Source of the DNA: Apostichopus japonicus
Lineage: Eukaryota; Echinodermata; Holothuroidea; Aspidochirotida; Stichopodidae
Direction of reading: 5' to 3'
Assembly (NCBI RefSeq): GCF_037975245.1
Contig: NC_092570.1
Span: forward strand, 10,703,001 to 10,767,000
Length of the DNA: 64,000 nucleotides
Shown here: piece by piece, positions 35,815 to 48,812 of the stretch
Numbering within the stretch: the stretch's first letter is position 1
How the letters are laid out: the number at the start of each line of letters is the position of its first letter
Program-made: the position numbers and the translations under genes
Notes under the pieces: model-generated
What the model saw: only the letters and a program-made list of their open reading frames with translations
The model's database searches: none
Told to the model about the DNA's origin: nothing

Positions 35815-36690
35815 TTTACATGTGGTGGGCCCTTTGCAGAAGAAATTTTGTATTGCATTGGCATTTCTTTACTCTGTGGAATGTTACAAATGTCATGTCA
35901 CAAGGCACATATAGTCTGCATCAATACACAATTCATTAGGCCCATATAGGGCCACATTGGACCACCTATACTTTCTATCTGATGGGACCTATGCAGAAGT
36001 AAATTTGTCTTGCATTGGCAGTTCTTTACTCTGTGGAAAGTACCTTTTCATTTGATATTGGTTTTGTGCGGTACCAACTATGATTGATCATAGCCCATTT
36101 GGGGGCCCTCTTTTCAGTGTGTCTGTCGGCCCCTTTGCAGCAGAAAATTTTGTCTGGCATAATGATTTCCATAGTCTGTAAGACTAACCCGAGCGTTCCA
36201 AACAGGTTTTGATTTGTGGTTTGCATATTTAATCTGGGTCTGTGCTACGATAATGGGCATTTGGGCCATATTTGGAAGCGTCTGGCGGGCCCTTGGCAGC
36301 AGAAAACTTGTCTTTCATGGGCCATTCAGTACTTGGTGGCATTCATGCATTAAGTTGACATTGGTTTCAAGTGGTACCTCGTTCGTTTCATCAAATGCAT
36401 TTTTAGGGGCCCTTTTGGGGGCGTCTGGCGGGCCCTTGGCAGCAGAAAACTTGTCTGGCATGGACCATTCAGTACTTTGTGGCATTCATGCATTAAGTTG
36501 ACATTGGTTTTCAAGTGGTACCTCGTTCGTTTGATCAAATGCATTTTTAGGGCCCCCTTTAACCGCCCCAGGGGCCACATGCAGCAGAGGGACCCCGGCA
36601 GACATCCACTTTGGGATATACTGGGTTTTTCCCCAAATGTTCCAATAATCAGATATTGGTACCTCGTTCGGTTGATCAAAGTGCACTGGC
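35815..36690 (+). repeat. Diverged tandem repeat, ~140-160-bp unit, about 5-6 copies
   Basis: The block 'gggccctttgcagaagaaa..ttgtctggcat' recurs near 35828, 35983, 36128, 36290 and 36432. Each is followed by a 'tttactctgtgg' or 'cagtacttggtggcattc' part and a 'ggtacc' site. The two units at 36280-36420 and 36422-36560 are almost identical, so they duplicated recently. The frames of 60-120 codons on both strands here follow from the repeat. Confidence 0.8.
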
Positions 36691-36954
36691 CTACCGGGCT
36701 AAAACTATAACCTTTGTTCATGGAAAGTATTGATGTTGTAGATCTGTACTATGGAGATTTTAAACAGCAGTCATATTGCCGAGTGAATGCTGCGTTTTGG
36801 CGAGTAGACTTTTAGTCACGGTCGCCAAATAGCGAGTACATTTATAAACATTTGTCAGGCCTGAAAACCATGATTTCTCATGGTTAGAAGTCTTAGTTAT
36901 TTTTCATAGGCTCAATGGTGTATGGATTTGCCAGATTGAGTACAAGAATCCTGT

Positions 36955-37110
36955 TGCTTGTGAGGTCAAATCTCATTTGAGGTCACCAGAGGTCAAACTC
37001 TGAAAAGCCTTTTACATGATATCTAACGATGGAAGTCGTTGATACTTCTCATACTATGGTGTGTGGATGCATCACATTGAGTACAATACCCCTATTGTTT
37101 TTTTGGTGGA
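36955..37110 (+). repeat. Dispersed AGGTCA-bearing repeat fragment
   Basis: Contains GAGGTCAAATCTCATTTGAGG, GGTCACCAGAGGTCAAACTC and 'acatgatatctaacgatg', similar to the consensus seen at 6.7 and 32.8 kb. Not coding. Confidence 0.6.
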
Positions 37111-37852
37111 GGTGTGTATTGCCACGCACAGTTTACTGACATGTGTTTACCATGCCATAGTGTAATTGTACATCAACATAGTGGTTCGGGCCAATTATAT
37201 TGTAACAACTATTTCTGGTTTACAAGCAGAAGTCTAGTGCAATGAAGCCGTCGAAACCTCAATGCGTTTCGCATTCTGGTTTCTATCGTATTGGTAATTC
37301 CAACGTTGATCATTGCCGTGTAGCAAGACAATTATTTAGTTTAAAGAGGAAGTAGTTAGCAATTCCTTATAGTGAAACCACAACCCAGTGCGTCATTTGC
37401 TATGTCTGCCCTGCTAGTAAGAATGATCACTTTGGCAAAATATATAGCAAAATACGAATATTGAAAACGGCGGAAGTCACCTTTGTTGAGTACAGAAAAC
37501 ATAATTTAGGCGATTATTTTGAACTATGCTAAAAGAATCAACGTTTTAACAAATGAATTGAATAACAAATAGAGCTAAGGAAGTTCAGTGCTCCTTTCTT
37601 GGTTAAGTATACTTACTCAGTGACGTAGGGCCCGGGTTAAGCAGTCAGTTATACACACGTTAAACATTAACGTAAGGTATTCTGCATACAGTACAAAGTC
37701 TACATGTATTAAACCTGACGTTATCCACCCTACACTGTAGGTCCGTACAGCCACAATTCCATCATATGCAGTCTATACGAAGACTATGATATGTAACCAA
37801 TGATCGGTGCTTCTTTTTCAAACATCTGTTGCTGGTTTTCCGTGCCGGTAAA
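37111..37852. other. No gene recognised
   Basis: AT-rich. If the exon at 37853 is real, this stretch would contain its promoter; no clear TATA or initiator placement can be defended. Confidence 0.35.
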
Positions 37853-37889
37853 ATGAATTCCTTTTACAGTTTTGTGTATATCTTCCTTG
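37853..37889 (+). CDS. Possible signal-peptide exon of the LAMP-like gene
   Basis: ATG followed by MNSFYSFVYIFL, then a consensus donor (CTTG/GTAAGT), leaving one base of a codon. The hydrophobic start suits a signal peptide. The phase fits both candidate next exons (42294 and 42440), each of which begins with two bases. It lies 4.4-4.6 kb upstream of the LAMP exons with repeats between. The evidence is only phase, donor quality and hydrophobicity, so it may be chance. Confidence 0.3.
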
Positions 37890-40693
<2,804 letters not shown>

Positions 40694-40844
40694 TTTCGAG
40701 TTGGTTAGCATCATGAATTTGATCTCTAGAGTAAGGCAAAATATGTCACCAAAAACAGAACTAGCATTGTTCGATACAGGTGACAAACGCCTACAGTGGA
40801 ATTACGACCTTCCTTACCGGTTTCGAACCTCTGGACATACAATC

Positions 40845-41168
<324 letters not shown>

Positions 41169-41169
<1 letters not shown>

Positions 41170-41246
41170 AATGAAAATCGTAATGAGTTGGAAAATCAAG
41201 AACAGTGAAAAAACTTTCAGCCTCCACCGGGATTCGAACCACGGGC
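41169..41246 (-). mobile_element. Truncated SINE copy, inverted
   Basis: On the minus strand this reads GCCCGTGGTTCGAATCCCGG, then the full SINE tail up to AAAATGAAAATCG... reversed into the TA-rich tract. It is the mirror of 40892-40968, so copy A, the tract and this copy form a long potential hairpin. The tRNA head upstream of the T arm is missing. Confidence 0.85.
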
Positions 41247-41337
41247 ATTCGAACTAGCATTGTTCGATACAGGTGACAAACGCCTACAGTGGAATTACGA
41301 CCTTCCTTACCGGTTTCGAACCTCTGGACATACAATC

Positions 41338-41457
41338 AGCGTCTATAGCCTAGTGGTTAGGGTGTCCGCGTACAGAGCGGAAGGCCCGTGGTTCGAATCC
41401 CGGTGGAGGCTGAAAGTTTTTTCACTGTTCTTGATTTTCCAACTCATTACGATTTTC

Positions 41458-41461
<4 letters not shown>
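41338..41461 (+). mobile_element. tRNA-derived SINE, copy B
   Basis: Identical by eye to copy A over the tRNA-like head (41338-41411) and tail, as part of the 493-bp-offset duplication. Followed by a TA/TATG tract (41461-41620). Confidence 0.85.
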
Positions 41462-41535
<74 letters not shown>

Positions 41536-41542
41536 CTATATG

Positions 41543-41620
<78 letters not shown>

Positions 41621-41624
41621 AATG

Positions 41625-41770
41625 TTACTAACAAGGCCTGGGAAGTGCCATTTCCGGCAATTTGGGAGTCTCTTTTGCAAACATTTACCGATGGTGGCGC
41701 TCCGCAGAGCAACTTCGGACACCCCACCCCTCCCCTCCCCCTCCTCCTCCCCTTCCTGGATCCGCTCCGA
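41625..41770 (-). repeat. Family A repeat fragment, inverted
   Basis: The reverse complement carries GCGGAGCGCCACCATCGG and GGAAATGGCACTTCCCAGG; the second half of the usual GC-rich pair (TTGGCGCGGAGCG) is missing. It ends in a C/T-rich run (41725-41760). Confidence 0.75.
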
Positions 41771-42293
41771 TGATTACAAAATGCAACGTGCATGTTTATA
41801 TTTTCATACGTCTTTGCACAAAACAGAGCCAAACAAGGGAGTGGTTGGAGGGGAAAGTTATTTGACGGTTATGCAGTCGTCATGTTTTGGTACGCCAATA
41901 CGGCCTATATGTTACGTATAGATTTTCTGCACAGAGAAACGCATCCCAGTACGGGGCATTTGTTGCAAACACATACGGGTTAAAGAGAGGGATCATTTAT
42001 GAAACTTCTCTTTTAGTATTGAGATCTCTCAAATTATTAGTCGTTTGCACTCTAATTGTTCGAATGCACCATGAGGACATGTGAGTGGCATCACGCTTAA
42101 AGCAGCTGTATTATAGGAAAGTCAAATTTAGACACAATTTCAATAAATAACCATAGTGTAATCATGAACCATATTGCACCGGTGCTCCCTAAAACGCTAA
42201 TAATACAATAAGCATTTTATTTCCCAGACATTACCAGGTACGTGCGAGGGTTTACCAATTTTTTTTACATCCAATCATTTCTTGCATCTTCAG

Positions 42294-42365
42294 ATTTCCC
42301 GTATCAAGAGAACTTGTGTCAACGTCCAAACGTTGGCAATTGTGCATCCGAATCGGAGATTTCAG
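42294..42365 (+). CDS. Possible N-terminal exon of the LAMP-like gene
   Basis: A pyrimidine-rich acceptor (TTGCATCTTCAG) is followed by an open 72-nt stretch encoding FPYQENLCQRPNVGNCASES and EIS, ending at a weak donor (TTCAG/GTGTTT). Phase is compatible on both sides: it begins with two bases, matching 37853-37889, and ends with one base, matching 42440. No family motif falls in it, so it could be chance. Confidence 0.35.
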
Positions 42366-42439
42366 GTGTTTAAACCATGTACAAATTATCTTCACAAATA
42401 ATGATTTTAACCAATGATAATATAACAATTACTTTATAG

Positions 42440-42552
42440 CGTGTATGTTGTGGGAAACCACAATCGGAGCACCTCAAGAATGGGATGTAATAGCTGGCGG
42501 AAATACATGCATGAAGATGAAGATGGATGCTGTGGTGGTCCATCCAATATAC
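42440..42552 (+). CDS. LAMP-like gene, luminal-domain exon 1
   Basis: Bounded by TTTATAG at 42439 and a strong donor (ATAC/GTGAGT at 42553). It encodes WETTIGAPQEWDVIAGGNTC and then MKMKMDAVVVHPIY. The 'GGNTCMKMKM' part aligns with the 'NGTCLLA.M.LQL' opening of a LAMP domain and supplies the first of its four conserved cysteines. The exon ends on a complete codon, matching the phase of the next exon at 43541. The four exons together form one membrane-proximal LAMP domain plus transmembrane helix. LAMP1/2 proteins have two such domains, CD68-type proteins one; what lies further upstream is not settled here. Confidence 0.7.
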
Positions 42553-43540
42553 GTGAGTAGTGATTGTGTTATTCCAGGTCAAACAAACACGTCCCAAATA
42601 CGAACAAGATGTGTTGTAATTTAAGTAAATACCGAATAATATATAAATTGTATCTATATAACATACCCAGATACATTCAATCACGATCCATGCATCTTAT
42701 ACGAACTCGATTTTATGAGTAATTTGAATATCATTATCTTTCCGCTCATATACCGCATTGCACCACTTCATCTTCAACCCCGTTTGAGAGGTTTGCATAT
42801 TCATATCTGCTCGACAACATGTGACTAGTGGTGACACAGACTAACCATCCGTCTAACCATCTGTCTAACCATCCGTTCCCAGAAGTACAAACAAGTTGAA
42901 CCATTTTGAAGTCAATTGTAACCAGTTGTTAGAAGTATTCAAGAGAATTCCTGGAGGGTTGTTTTATTATTTGTAATATATTCCTGAAAGTCTTGCTGGG
43001 TTATCCCTCGATTATGATCATGTATAATTTCGGTAATATTGTTTGAATATTTCTCGAGTATACCATAAGTTTCTCTCAATTATTACTAGAGTATTACCTG
43101 AGTATTCCACAAATATTACTTGAATATTTCTAGATCATTCCTCGGTTACCTCTCGCGTATTCCTCTAGTATTTATCGAGCATTCCGCAAAAGTTCCTTTG
43201 GTATATCTCGAGTATTACGTGACTATTCCTCGAGAATTTCTCGACTATTCCTAAAGTTTTCCGCGCACGAGTATTTCTGGAGTATTCCTTGAGTATTCCT
43301 AGCATGTGTCTTGAGTGTTTCATGAGTATTCTACAATATTTCTCGCGTATTCATCAAATATTCATCGACTATTCGTCGAGTATTTCTCCAGTATTTCTCA
43401 ATTGTTCCCTGAATATTTCGGCAAATCTTTCTGGATTAGCCCTCTATTATTCCTCGGGTGTACCATTAGTATTTTTCAAGTATCCAGAGTTTATGTAGTA
43501 TGTGACCACTGCTCATTGATCCTTTATTATGGTCTCACAG
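42553..43540 (+). other. LAMP-like gene intron with degenerate CTCGAG minisatellite
   Basis: Intron from GTGAGT to TATGGTCTCACAG. Its second half is the minisatellite listed at 42975-43490. Confidence 0.65.
42975..43490. repeat. Degenerate minisatellite of TATTCCTCGAG-type units
   Basis: Dozens of short units of the form (A/G)TATT(C/T)CTCGAG, 10-15 bp each, with frequent CTCGAG-like palindromic cores. The 43289-43563 frames rich in isoleucine and serine come from this repeat, not from an exon. Confidence 0.8.
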
Positions 43541-43721
43541 GATATAGCGTCAGAAGTTCCTAAAGATGCCAACATTACCAGCTACTCGGAATGTCCAGAA
43601 GACACAGCGATCTTTGAGGCAACCTGGGTCGATAAAGGCTTCGTGTGGAAGTTTGCTCTACAATTTAAAACAAATGAGAATATCTATTTTCTGGAAAGGT
43701 TTTATGGCGTTGTTAAAAATG
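43541..43721 (+). CDS. LAMP-like gene, luminal-domain exon 2
   Basis: Acceptor GGTCTCACAG and donor AATG/GTGAGG. It encodes DIASEVPKDANITSYSECPE followed by DTAIFEATW, FVWKFALQFKTNENIYFLERFYGVVKN. This matches the middle of a LAMP domain: a sequon (NIT), the second conserved cysteine in 'YSECPEDT', and the alternating hydrophobic strands ending with F..N...Y.L. The extension of the open frame past the donor (to 43753) is intronic. Phase: starts at a codon boundary, ends with one base, completed by AG at 43976. Confidence 0.82.
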
Positions 43722-43975
43722 GTGAGGAAAGCGTGTTACTTTTCACATTTTAAGTTTCCTGTGGCGTCAAATCATGATGGGTTAGATCTACTTTTTGTGT
43801 CATGTTTCAGCTACAAATGTAAATCGTTTGTCAGGCTAAGGATGTCAATTTTAATCATCAAGCATTACCCGACCTCTCTAAATAGAGAGAATTGAACTAT
43901 TTACGGTGTTTAAGTTATCGATCACAACCTGACAGGAAACTTCAATTCGTCTAATTGAATCTTTTTTCATGACAG

Positions 43976-44140
43976 AGGATGGAAGCGTTCGGCGAAGATG
44001 GTCATATGTTGAATATTCCTATCCTATGGCAGCTTTGGGGGATTCTATGAGTTGTAATCTCCTCGTGACCGCCAGGACACGATTCATAGACTATCAATGG
44101 CAGCCGTTTGCCCAAGAAGCTGTAGGTGAATACGGACCAG
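43976..44140 (+). CDS. LAMP-like gene, luminal-domain exon 3
   Basis: Acceptor TTTTTTCATGACAG and donor CCAG/GTAAGA. It encodes EDGSVRRRWSYVEYSYPMAA, then LGDSMSCNLL and YQWQPFAQEAVGEYGP. 'LGDSMSCN' corresponds to the LAMP 'GNSYSCN' motif with the third conserved cysteine, and 'WQPFA....GEYGPADEC' to the 'VQPF.....G.YS.A.DC' end of the domain. The exon ends with one base of the alanine codon that is completed in the next exon. The open frame beyond the donor (to 44187) is intronic. Confidence 0.85.
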
Positions 44141-44400
44141 GTAAGAATATATGTTACAATGTACCCCCTCTCGAACTTGATAAATAAATCTTACCAATGT
44201 TTGTCACCTGGATACATTTTTAATAAGAAGTTGATTTTCTATTTTCTTCATCTTTTCTGTTCCTACATCTCGCCAATGAAGGTTTAATATCCATGTTTGA
44301 TTTTGACACCGACGCAGCACTGAAACAACTAGATGTCTTCTTCTTGTTGTTCTTGCTCAAATTCCAACTAAAATATTTCAATATTTTCTCTTCGTTTCAG

Positions 44401-44516
44401 CTGATGAATGTGATCGACGTTTACCTCCTGTTGCTGTGTTCTTCTGTGTTTTTATTTCGGTTCTTGCTGTCGTCGTTTCATTTGTGCTCTACATCATCAT
44501 CAACGCAGGATCGTAA
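44401..44516 (+). CDS. LAMP-like gene, transmembrane exon
   Basis: After the acceptor CTTCGTTTCAG the spliced frame reads ADECDRRLPPVAVFFCVFIS and VLAVVVSFVLYIIINAGS-stop (TAA at 44514-44516). The cysteine in 'ADEC' is the fourth of the domain, and 'LPPVAV' corresponds to the 'LIPIAVG' entry into the LAMP transmembrane helix. Read through, the protein would have almost no cytosolic tail and no GY-x-x-hydrophobic lysosomal sorting signal. A good donor (GGATC/GTAAGG) sits at 44513, just before the stop, so splicing to the candidate exon at 44718 is an alternative. A different open frame across this exon (44293-44538) is a shadow. Confidence 0.82.
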
Positions 44517-44717
44517 GGAGATTGACAAATCGGCATAGCCCCATCAGATTGAGCGTGAAGCTAGCGAATATATATGCATCCCTTACGTTATATTTCACTT
44601 TAATTGTATTCCATAACAGCCACGGTCTCATGAAAGTTGAATGTTGATGAATGAGCCCGTGTCCATTAACATGTTGATGAATGAAACTTTAATTTGCTCA
44701 TTTGTTTTGGTATGCAG

Positions 44718-44739
44718 GAAAAGAAACACGTCATCATAA
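44718..44739 (+). CDS. Possible alternative last exon of the LAMP-like gene (tail)
   Basis: A pyrimidine-rich region and acceptor (TTTTGGTATGCAG) precede GAAAAGAAACACG. Spliced to the donor at 44513 it would encode SKRNTSS-stop, placing basic residues right after the transmembrane helix as in known LAMPs, but still without the GYxx(hydrophobic) signal. Supported only by splice signals, phase and topology. Confidence 0.4.
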
Positions 44740-47700
44740 AAATAATGTGATTGTAGCGAAGCTGTCTAAATTGAAAGAGATGATTCAAGTGTGTGAAATG
44801 GAATGCACAGTCGGGATTAAAACTGGACTTTCTATCGTTAAATTGTTTGTATTATTTGTAAGAAAATAGAAGATATAGACCCTATGCTAGTATTGACGAA
44901 ACTCGATCCTTTCCGAATTTACCCAAATTGGTTCAGTGTGATTGCTTTCGAAAAAGTCTATCGTTAACAGTAAAAATGTTCTGTTCAAAGTCAATATCAA
45001 AACAAATTCATTCATTAAAGTTACTAACCTTTACATTTCTTAAATACAAATATATGAATTGCAAAGAGAGAACCTTTACTGAAAATCCCGTTAAGTTAAT
45101 ACTTGAAGAACTTTAGCCTAATTAGCCTTAATATATATTTGTAGTGGTTATCATGTTGCAAGGAAACATCTGAATGCAAATATTGAATAACTAGTAATTA
45201 TATTCGAGTGGCAGATTACTTTCAGCAAGTAACGAATGACGTCATGGTCATGTCGACACGGTTAAAGCAGACAGACCTTTTATGCTTTTATGCAAATTAT
45301 TGTATCTTAATTTCCTGTATTATTGCTAGTTATGGTAAGTCATGGTTAAGTATTAGCCTACGTTAAAACATCGTTTTGAAGTAAAACATTAGCGTTCCAC
45401 ATGACGCCACGAAAGTTGCTTCGTAACATGAGAAAATATAGTCTAATTGTTTAATAGTCTTAATACTATAGCTTTAAAGGAAATCGTGGAGAAAGCAGAA
45501 TAATGTGCCAAATCATCTTCACACAGAAAAAGAATAAGATATTTTTTGTTTACCTGTTAACATTGATACTTAGGCAATATATAGCAAACTGGTACAAGAA
45601 TAACGATTGGTGGATGTTTTTCATCAAGTTATTCATACTTATTCGATTTAATTGTTTTTAGTCAGCTCAAAGTTATTCTTTATCATAATTTTTTTACACT
45701 TGAATACGCTCTGTATGGCACTAATGCGTATACCGCTTAAGATGATTAATCTGTCAGTTAGCTCACTGGATATTGCCCTTTGCAGATAAAATTGCTTTTA
45801 AAACCGTTGTTATTCTTAATATGAATTAAAGCGACAAATTAACAATGTGCATGGATGTGCGGTGGTTATTTTGCAAATTTTGCCATTCATCAACATTTCT
45901 TTTAAACATGCATGTCATCGGTATTTTCCACAATTATAGGCTCCTATTGGAATCATCATTGTCACAGAATCATCTGATTGTTACTCTTGGACCATCTTCG
46001 CACAATATCTGAATTGATTGTTAATTTGCAAACACTAGTTGGACGCCTGTAACCAATAACACTAATTGTTTGCTTCATTTACTTCAGTATTCTTCTTTTG
46101 TGAAGACAAACCCACTTGACAAAGGAGAGTACCTTAACATGCTTTCATTGAACGTAATTAAAAAAAAAAACAATCAATCTTGCATAAATCACTGAGTGTG
46201 TGCTTTCTCGGTGTGACTTCTGCCGGTAGTCATACAGTTATTCCTGCTCCGCGTACTCTCGACGTTTAGAGAGTTTCGCGTTTCGAATATTTTATTTGTG
46301 CTTTAATTCGAAAGAACTAATAGACATGCAGATGATATTAAAGTACAAAGAACTATTTGGCTGTCAGAAGTGAGTCAGTGATGTCATCGATCAGTAACTT
46401 TCCGATATTGTAAATAAATAATTGATGGTCTTCATAATAAATTCTCTTCCTTCGCTAGTGGAGTTGTATTTGCCTCCACTTTGTAACGGATGAATGTTGT
46501 TAGTTTTCAAATATATGATGTCTATAAATGGTCTTTCAGCTGCATTAGTTTACAAAATTCAGAATTTCTTAAAATTCGAACAATTTTCTCACTTCATTGT
46601 AGATAATCAAGGAGTCCAAGCATGTAAGGGGATTAGACGGGTGAAGCCTAAAACCACTAATTCCGAAATATGCTGGTAACAATACTCCTCAACATATCAC
46701 ATAACGGTGTGCATGATTCGTTAATTATCAATGACTTCAATTGAATACGTTTGATGATTGAGACAATAATGTATTAAACTACAAACACAGGGTTCTTGTT
46801 ATTTTCGTAGATCTATAGTATGGGGAATTTCGAATGTAGCTGTTCAAAGTTTCGCTTTCTCACAGGATTAGCTTGCGTGCTTTTTCCTCCTTTTTTTTTT
46901 TTTTGCAAAGTTAAAACTTTTTCTCAAGAATTCTATATTTACTTGAAATCAGCTTCTTTTGTACCACAATGTTTTTGACTAATACATTTAAAAAAAATCC
47001 CAATGTTTGAATAATTATTTCGACTTGTTCCTTGAGTTTGCTAAACACACATATAACCCCCCCCCCCCCCGATTCAAATTTCAGCGAAATTTTTACCTAA
47101 TCGATATTTTAACTTTTCATACAAGTTTGAGAAAAATAGTGGAAATTCGATGCATTATGAGGAATATAAAATAGAACAAATGCTCAGTTGAGAATATGAC
47201 ACTATTTTCCCAATGTTAAGGAGCCAGCTGAAAGATTGTCCCAGCACTGTAGTGGACTACATCCGTTCAGGGGTGTTTGTCATAAATTGCTTGCAGGTGT
47301 AATGGACACACAGACATTATGCGACTCTCTTCTTATGAACTGTAACTTTTTTTACAGTGCCCAACGGTGGTACGGCAATTGAGATGCCGTAGTCATTATA
47401 GGCTCAAATGACAATATGACACTGACAATAATCCTTTCTCCTTATTGGAGCGGTGAAATAATAACAGTGAATGTTTAAACAGATGTTTCGTTCATGTTCA
47501 TTGTAAGAAAAAAAGAATTAAAATCACAAACTATATATATATATAGCCGTATTACTATGTAACTGAAACATAGCTATACAGGTACATGGCAGTAATAAGA
47601 AAATCAATAATATAAGGTTACCATATTTTTCCCTATAAATCCGGGGACATTGTGTTCACCCCGACCCCCCACCCCACCCCCACCCCAACACACACACTTG

Positions 47701-48540
47701 CCTTTCCATTTTGACATGAAGGGTTATGAACCGAAGCTATACGTTTAAAGGGAGACTGGAATTTGGAGGGCATTTGACTTTTCTTGGTCGTTCTATTTTT
47801 CCAGGATGATGTTCAAGATGTGTAGAACACCTAATCATGACACAGCTTTTTGTCCAAAAAAGTAAAATGCAAGAAATAATGGAAGGTAAATGAGTCTCCT
47901 GTTATATTACTAATATGGTCAAAAAGATATTTTCTATGTGAAATACAGCTGATATTACATATATATACAGATGCTTTAATTTGTGAGCCATGAATGTACG
48001 AAGGGAATGCGAAACAGGTAACATTGACATTATTCAGGGCATTCGAGGACATTGTGGGGACTGTCCCCTGAAATTGGGGACTTATGGTCACCTATCTGTA
48101 ACACCGTCAAAGTCTCAGAGTGTTACCAACATATTTATTGTTGCGTCCTACTGCTATGGGCCTCCTGTGCTGAAATTTCAATTCCATATAGGTATAGTTA
48201 TAAATAATAGATAAGTTTTATAGTTTATGGTGAGCCGACTCGTTGATCGTCGTGACAGCCACTCTTGCATCTACATGATTCAGGTATATGTACGTGTTTA
48301 TTCATACATTCGGTTACTCTGACAAAATATTTTCCTAATTATCTGTGTGTTACACTAAGTATTCCAGCCATGTGAATTATCTGATGCATAACCATAACAA
48401 CTGTTGTTAAATATGTCTTATCAACGTTTACTTAGTATCTTAACAATGAAGAGTGAGATAAACAAATATTTACTCCTCTGTTTACATCCGGTTCTGTATA
48501 TTTTTGCATTCGCTGACCACAAATATGGAAGAGATGTATA
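44740..48540. other. No gene recognised
   Basis: AT-rich 3' region of the LAMP-like gene and intergenic DNA. Contains a C run (47058-47070), a small (TA)n (47530-47543) and a CACCCC-rich run (47665-47695). Frames at 44928-45116, 46494-46679 and 47831-48214 are featureless. I see no second gene. Confidence 0.4.
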
Positions 48541-48812
48541 TACCCATCCGCGTACACACACATGTGCCCATACACGTACCCATACACGTTCCCATACACG
48601 TGCCCATACACGTACACGTACCCATACACGTTCCCATACACGTACACAAACATGTGCCCGTACACGTACCCATACACGTACCCATACACGTACCCATACA
48701 CGTACCCATGCACGTACCCGTACACGTACCCATACACGTACCCGTACACATACCCGTACACGTACCCATACATGCACCCATACACGTACACACACGTACC
48801 CATACATGTACT
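48541..48812. repeat. Minisatellite, ACGTACCCATAC-type 12-bp unit with 6-bp substructure
   Basis: About 22 units of CCCATACACGTA and variants (CCCGTACACGTA, ACACGTACACGT). The array has recurrent ACGT palindromes and alternating pyrimidine-purine steps. All six frames are open through most of it because 12 is divisible by 3; none is a gene. Confidence 0.95.

Noticed and set aside
36026-36721. Overlapping frames up to 123 codons on both strands
   Set aside because: They fall in a ~150-bp tandem repeat and recur with it. No domain or splice support.
42018-42077. Hydrophobic SLKLLVVCTLIV stretch before a GTGAGT as the LAMP signal peptide exon
   Set aside because: The splice phase (two bases left) does not fit either candidate next exon, and no in-frame ATG gives a short signal peptide.
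43289-43563. Isoleucine/serine-rich frames as an extra LAMP exon
   Set aside because: They translate the CTCGAG minisatellite in the intron, with no splice-bounded segment or LAMP motif.
44293-44538. 81-codon frame as a separate small membrane protein
   Set aside because: It is a shadow of the transmembrane exon of the LAMP-like gene. The spliced frame from exon 3 reads the LAMP motif ADEC plus helix instead.
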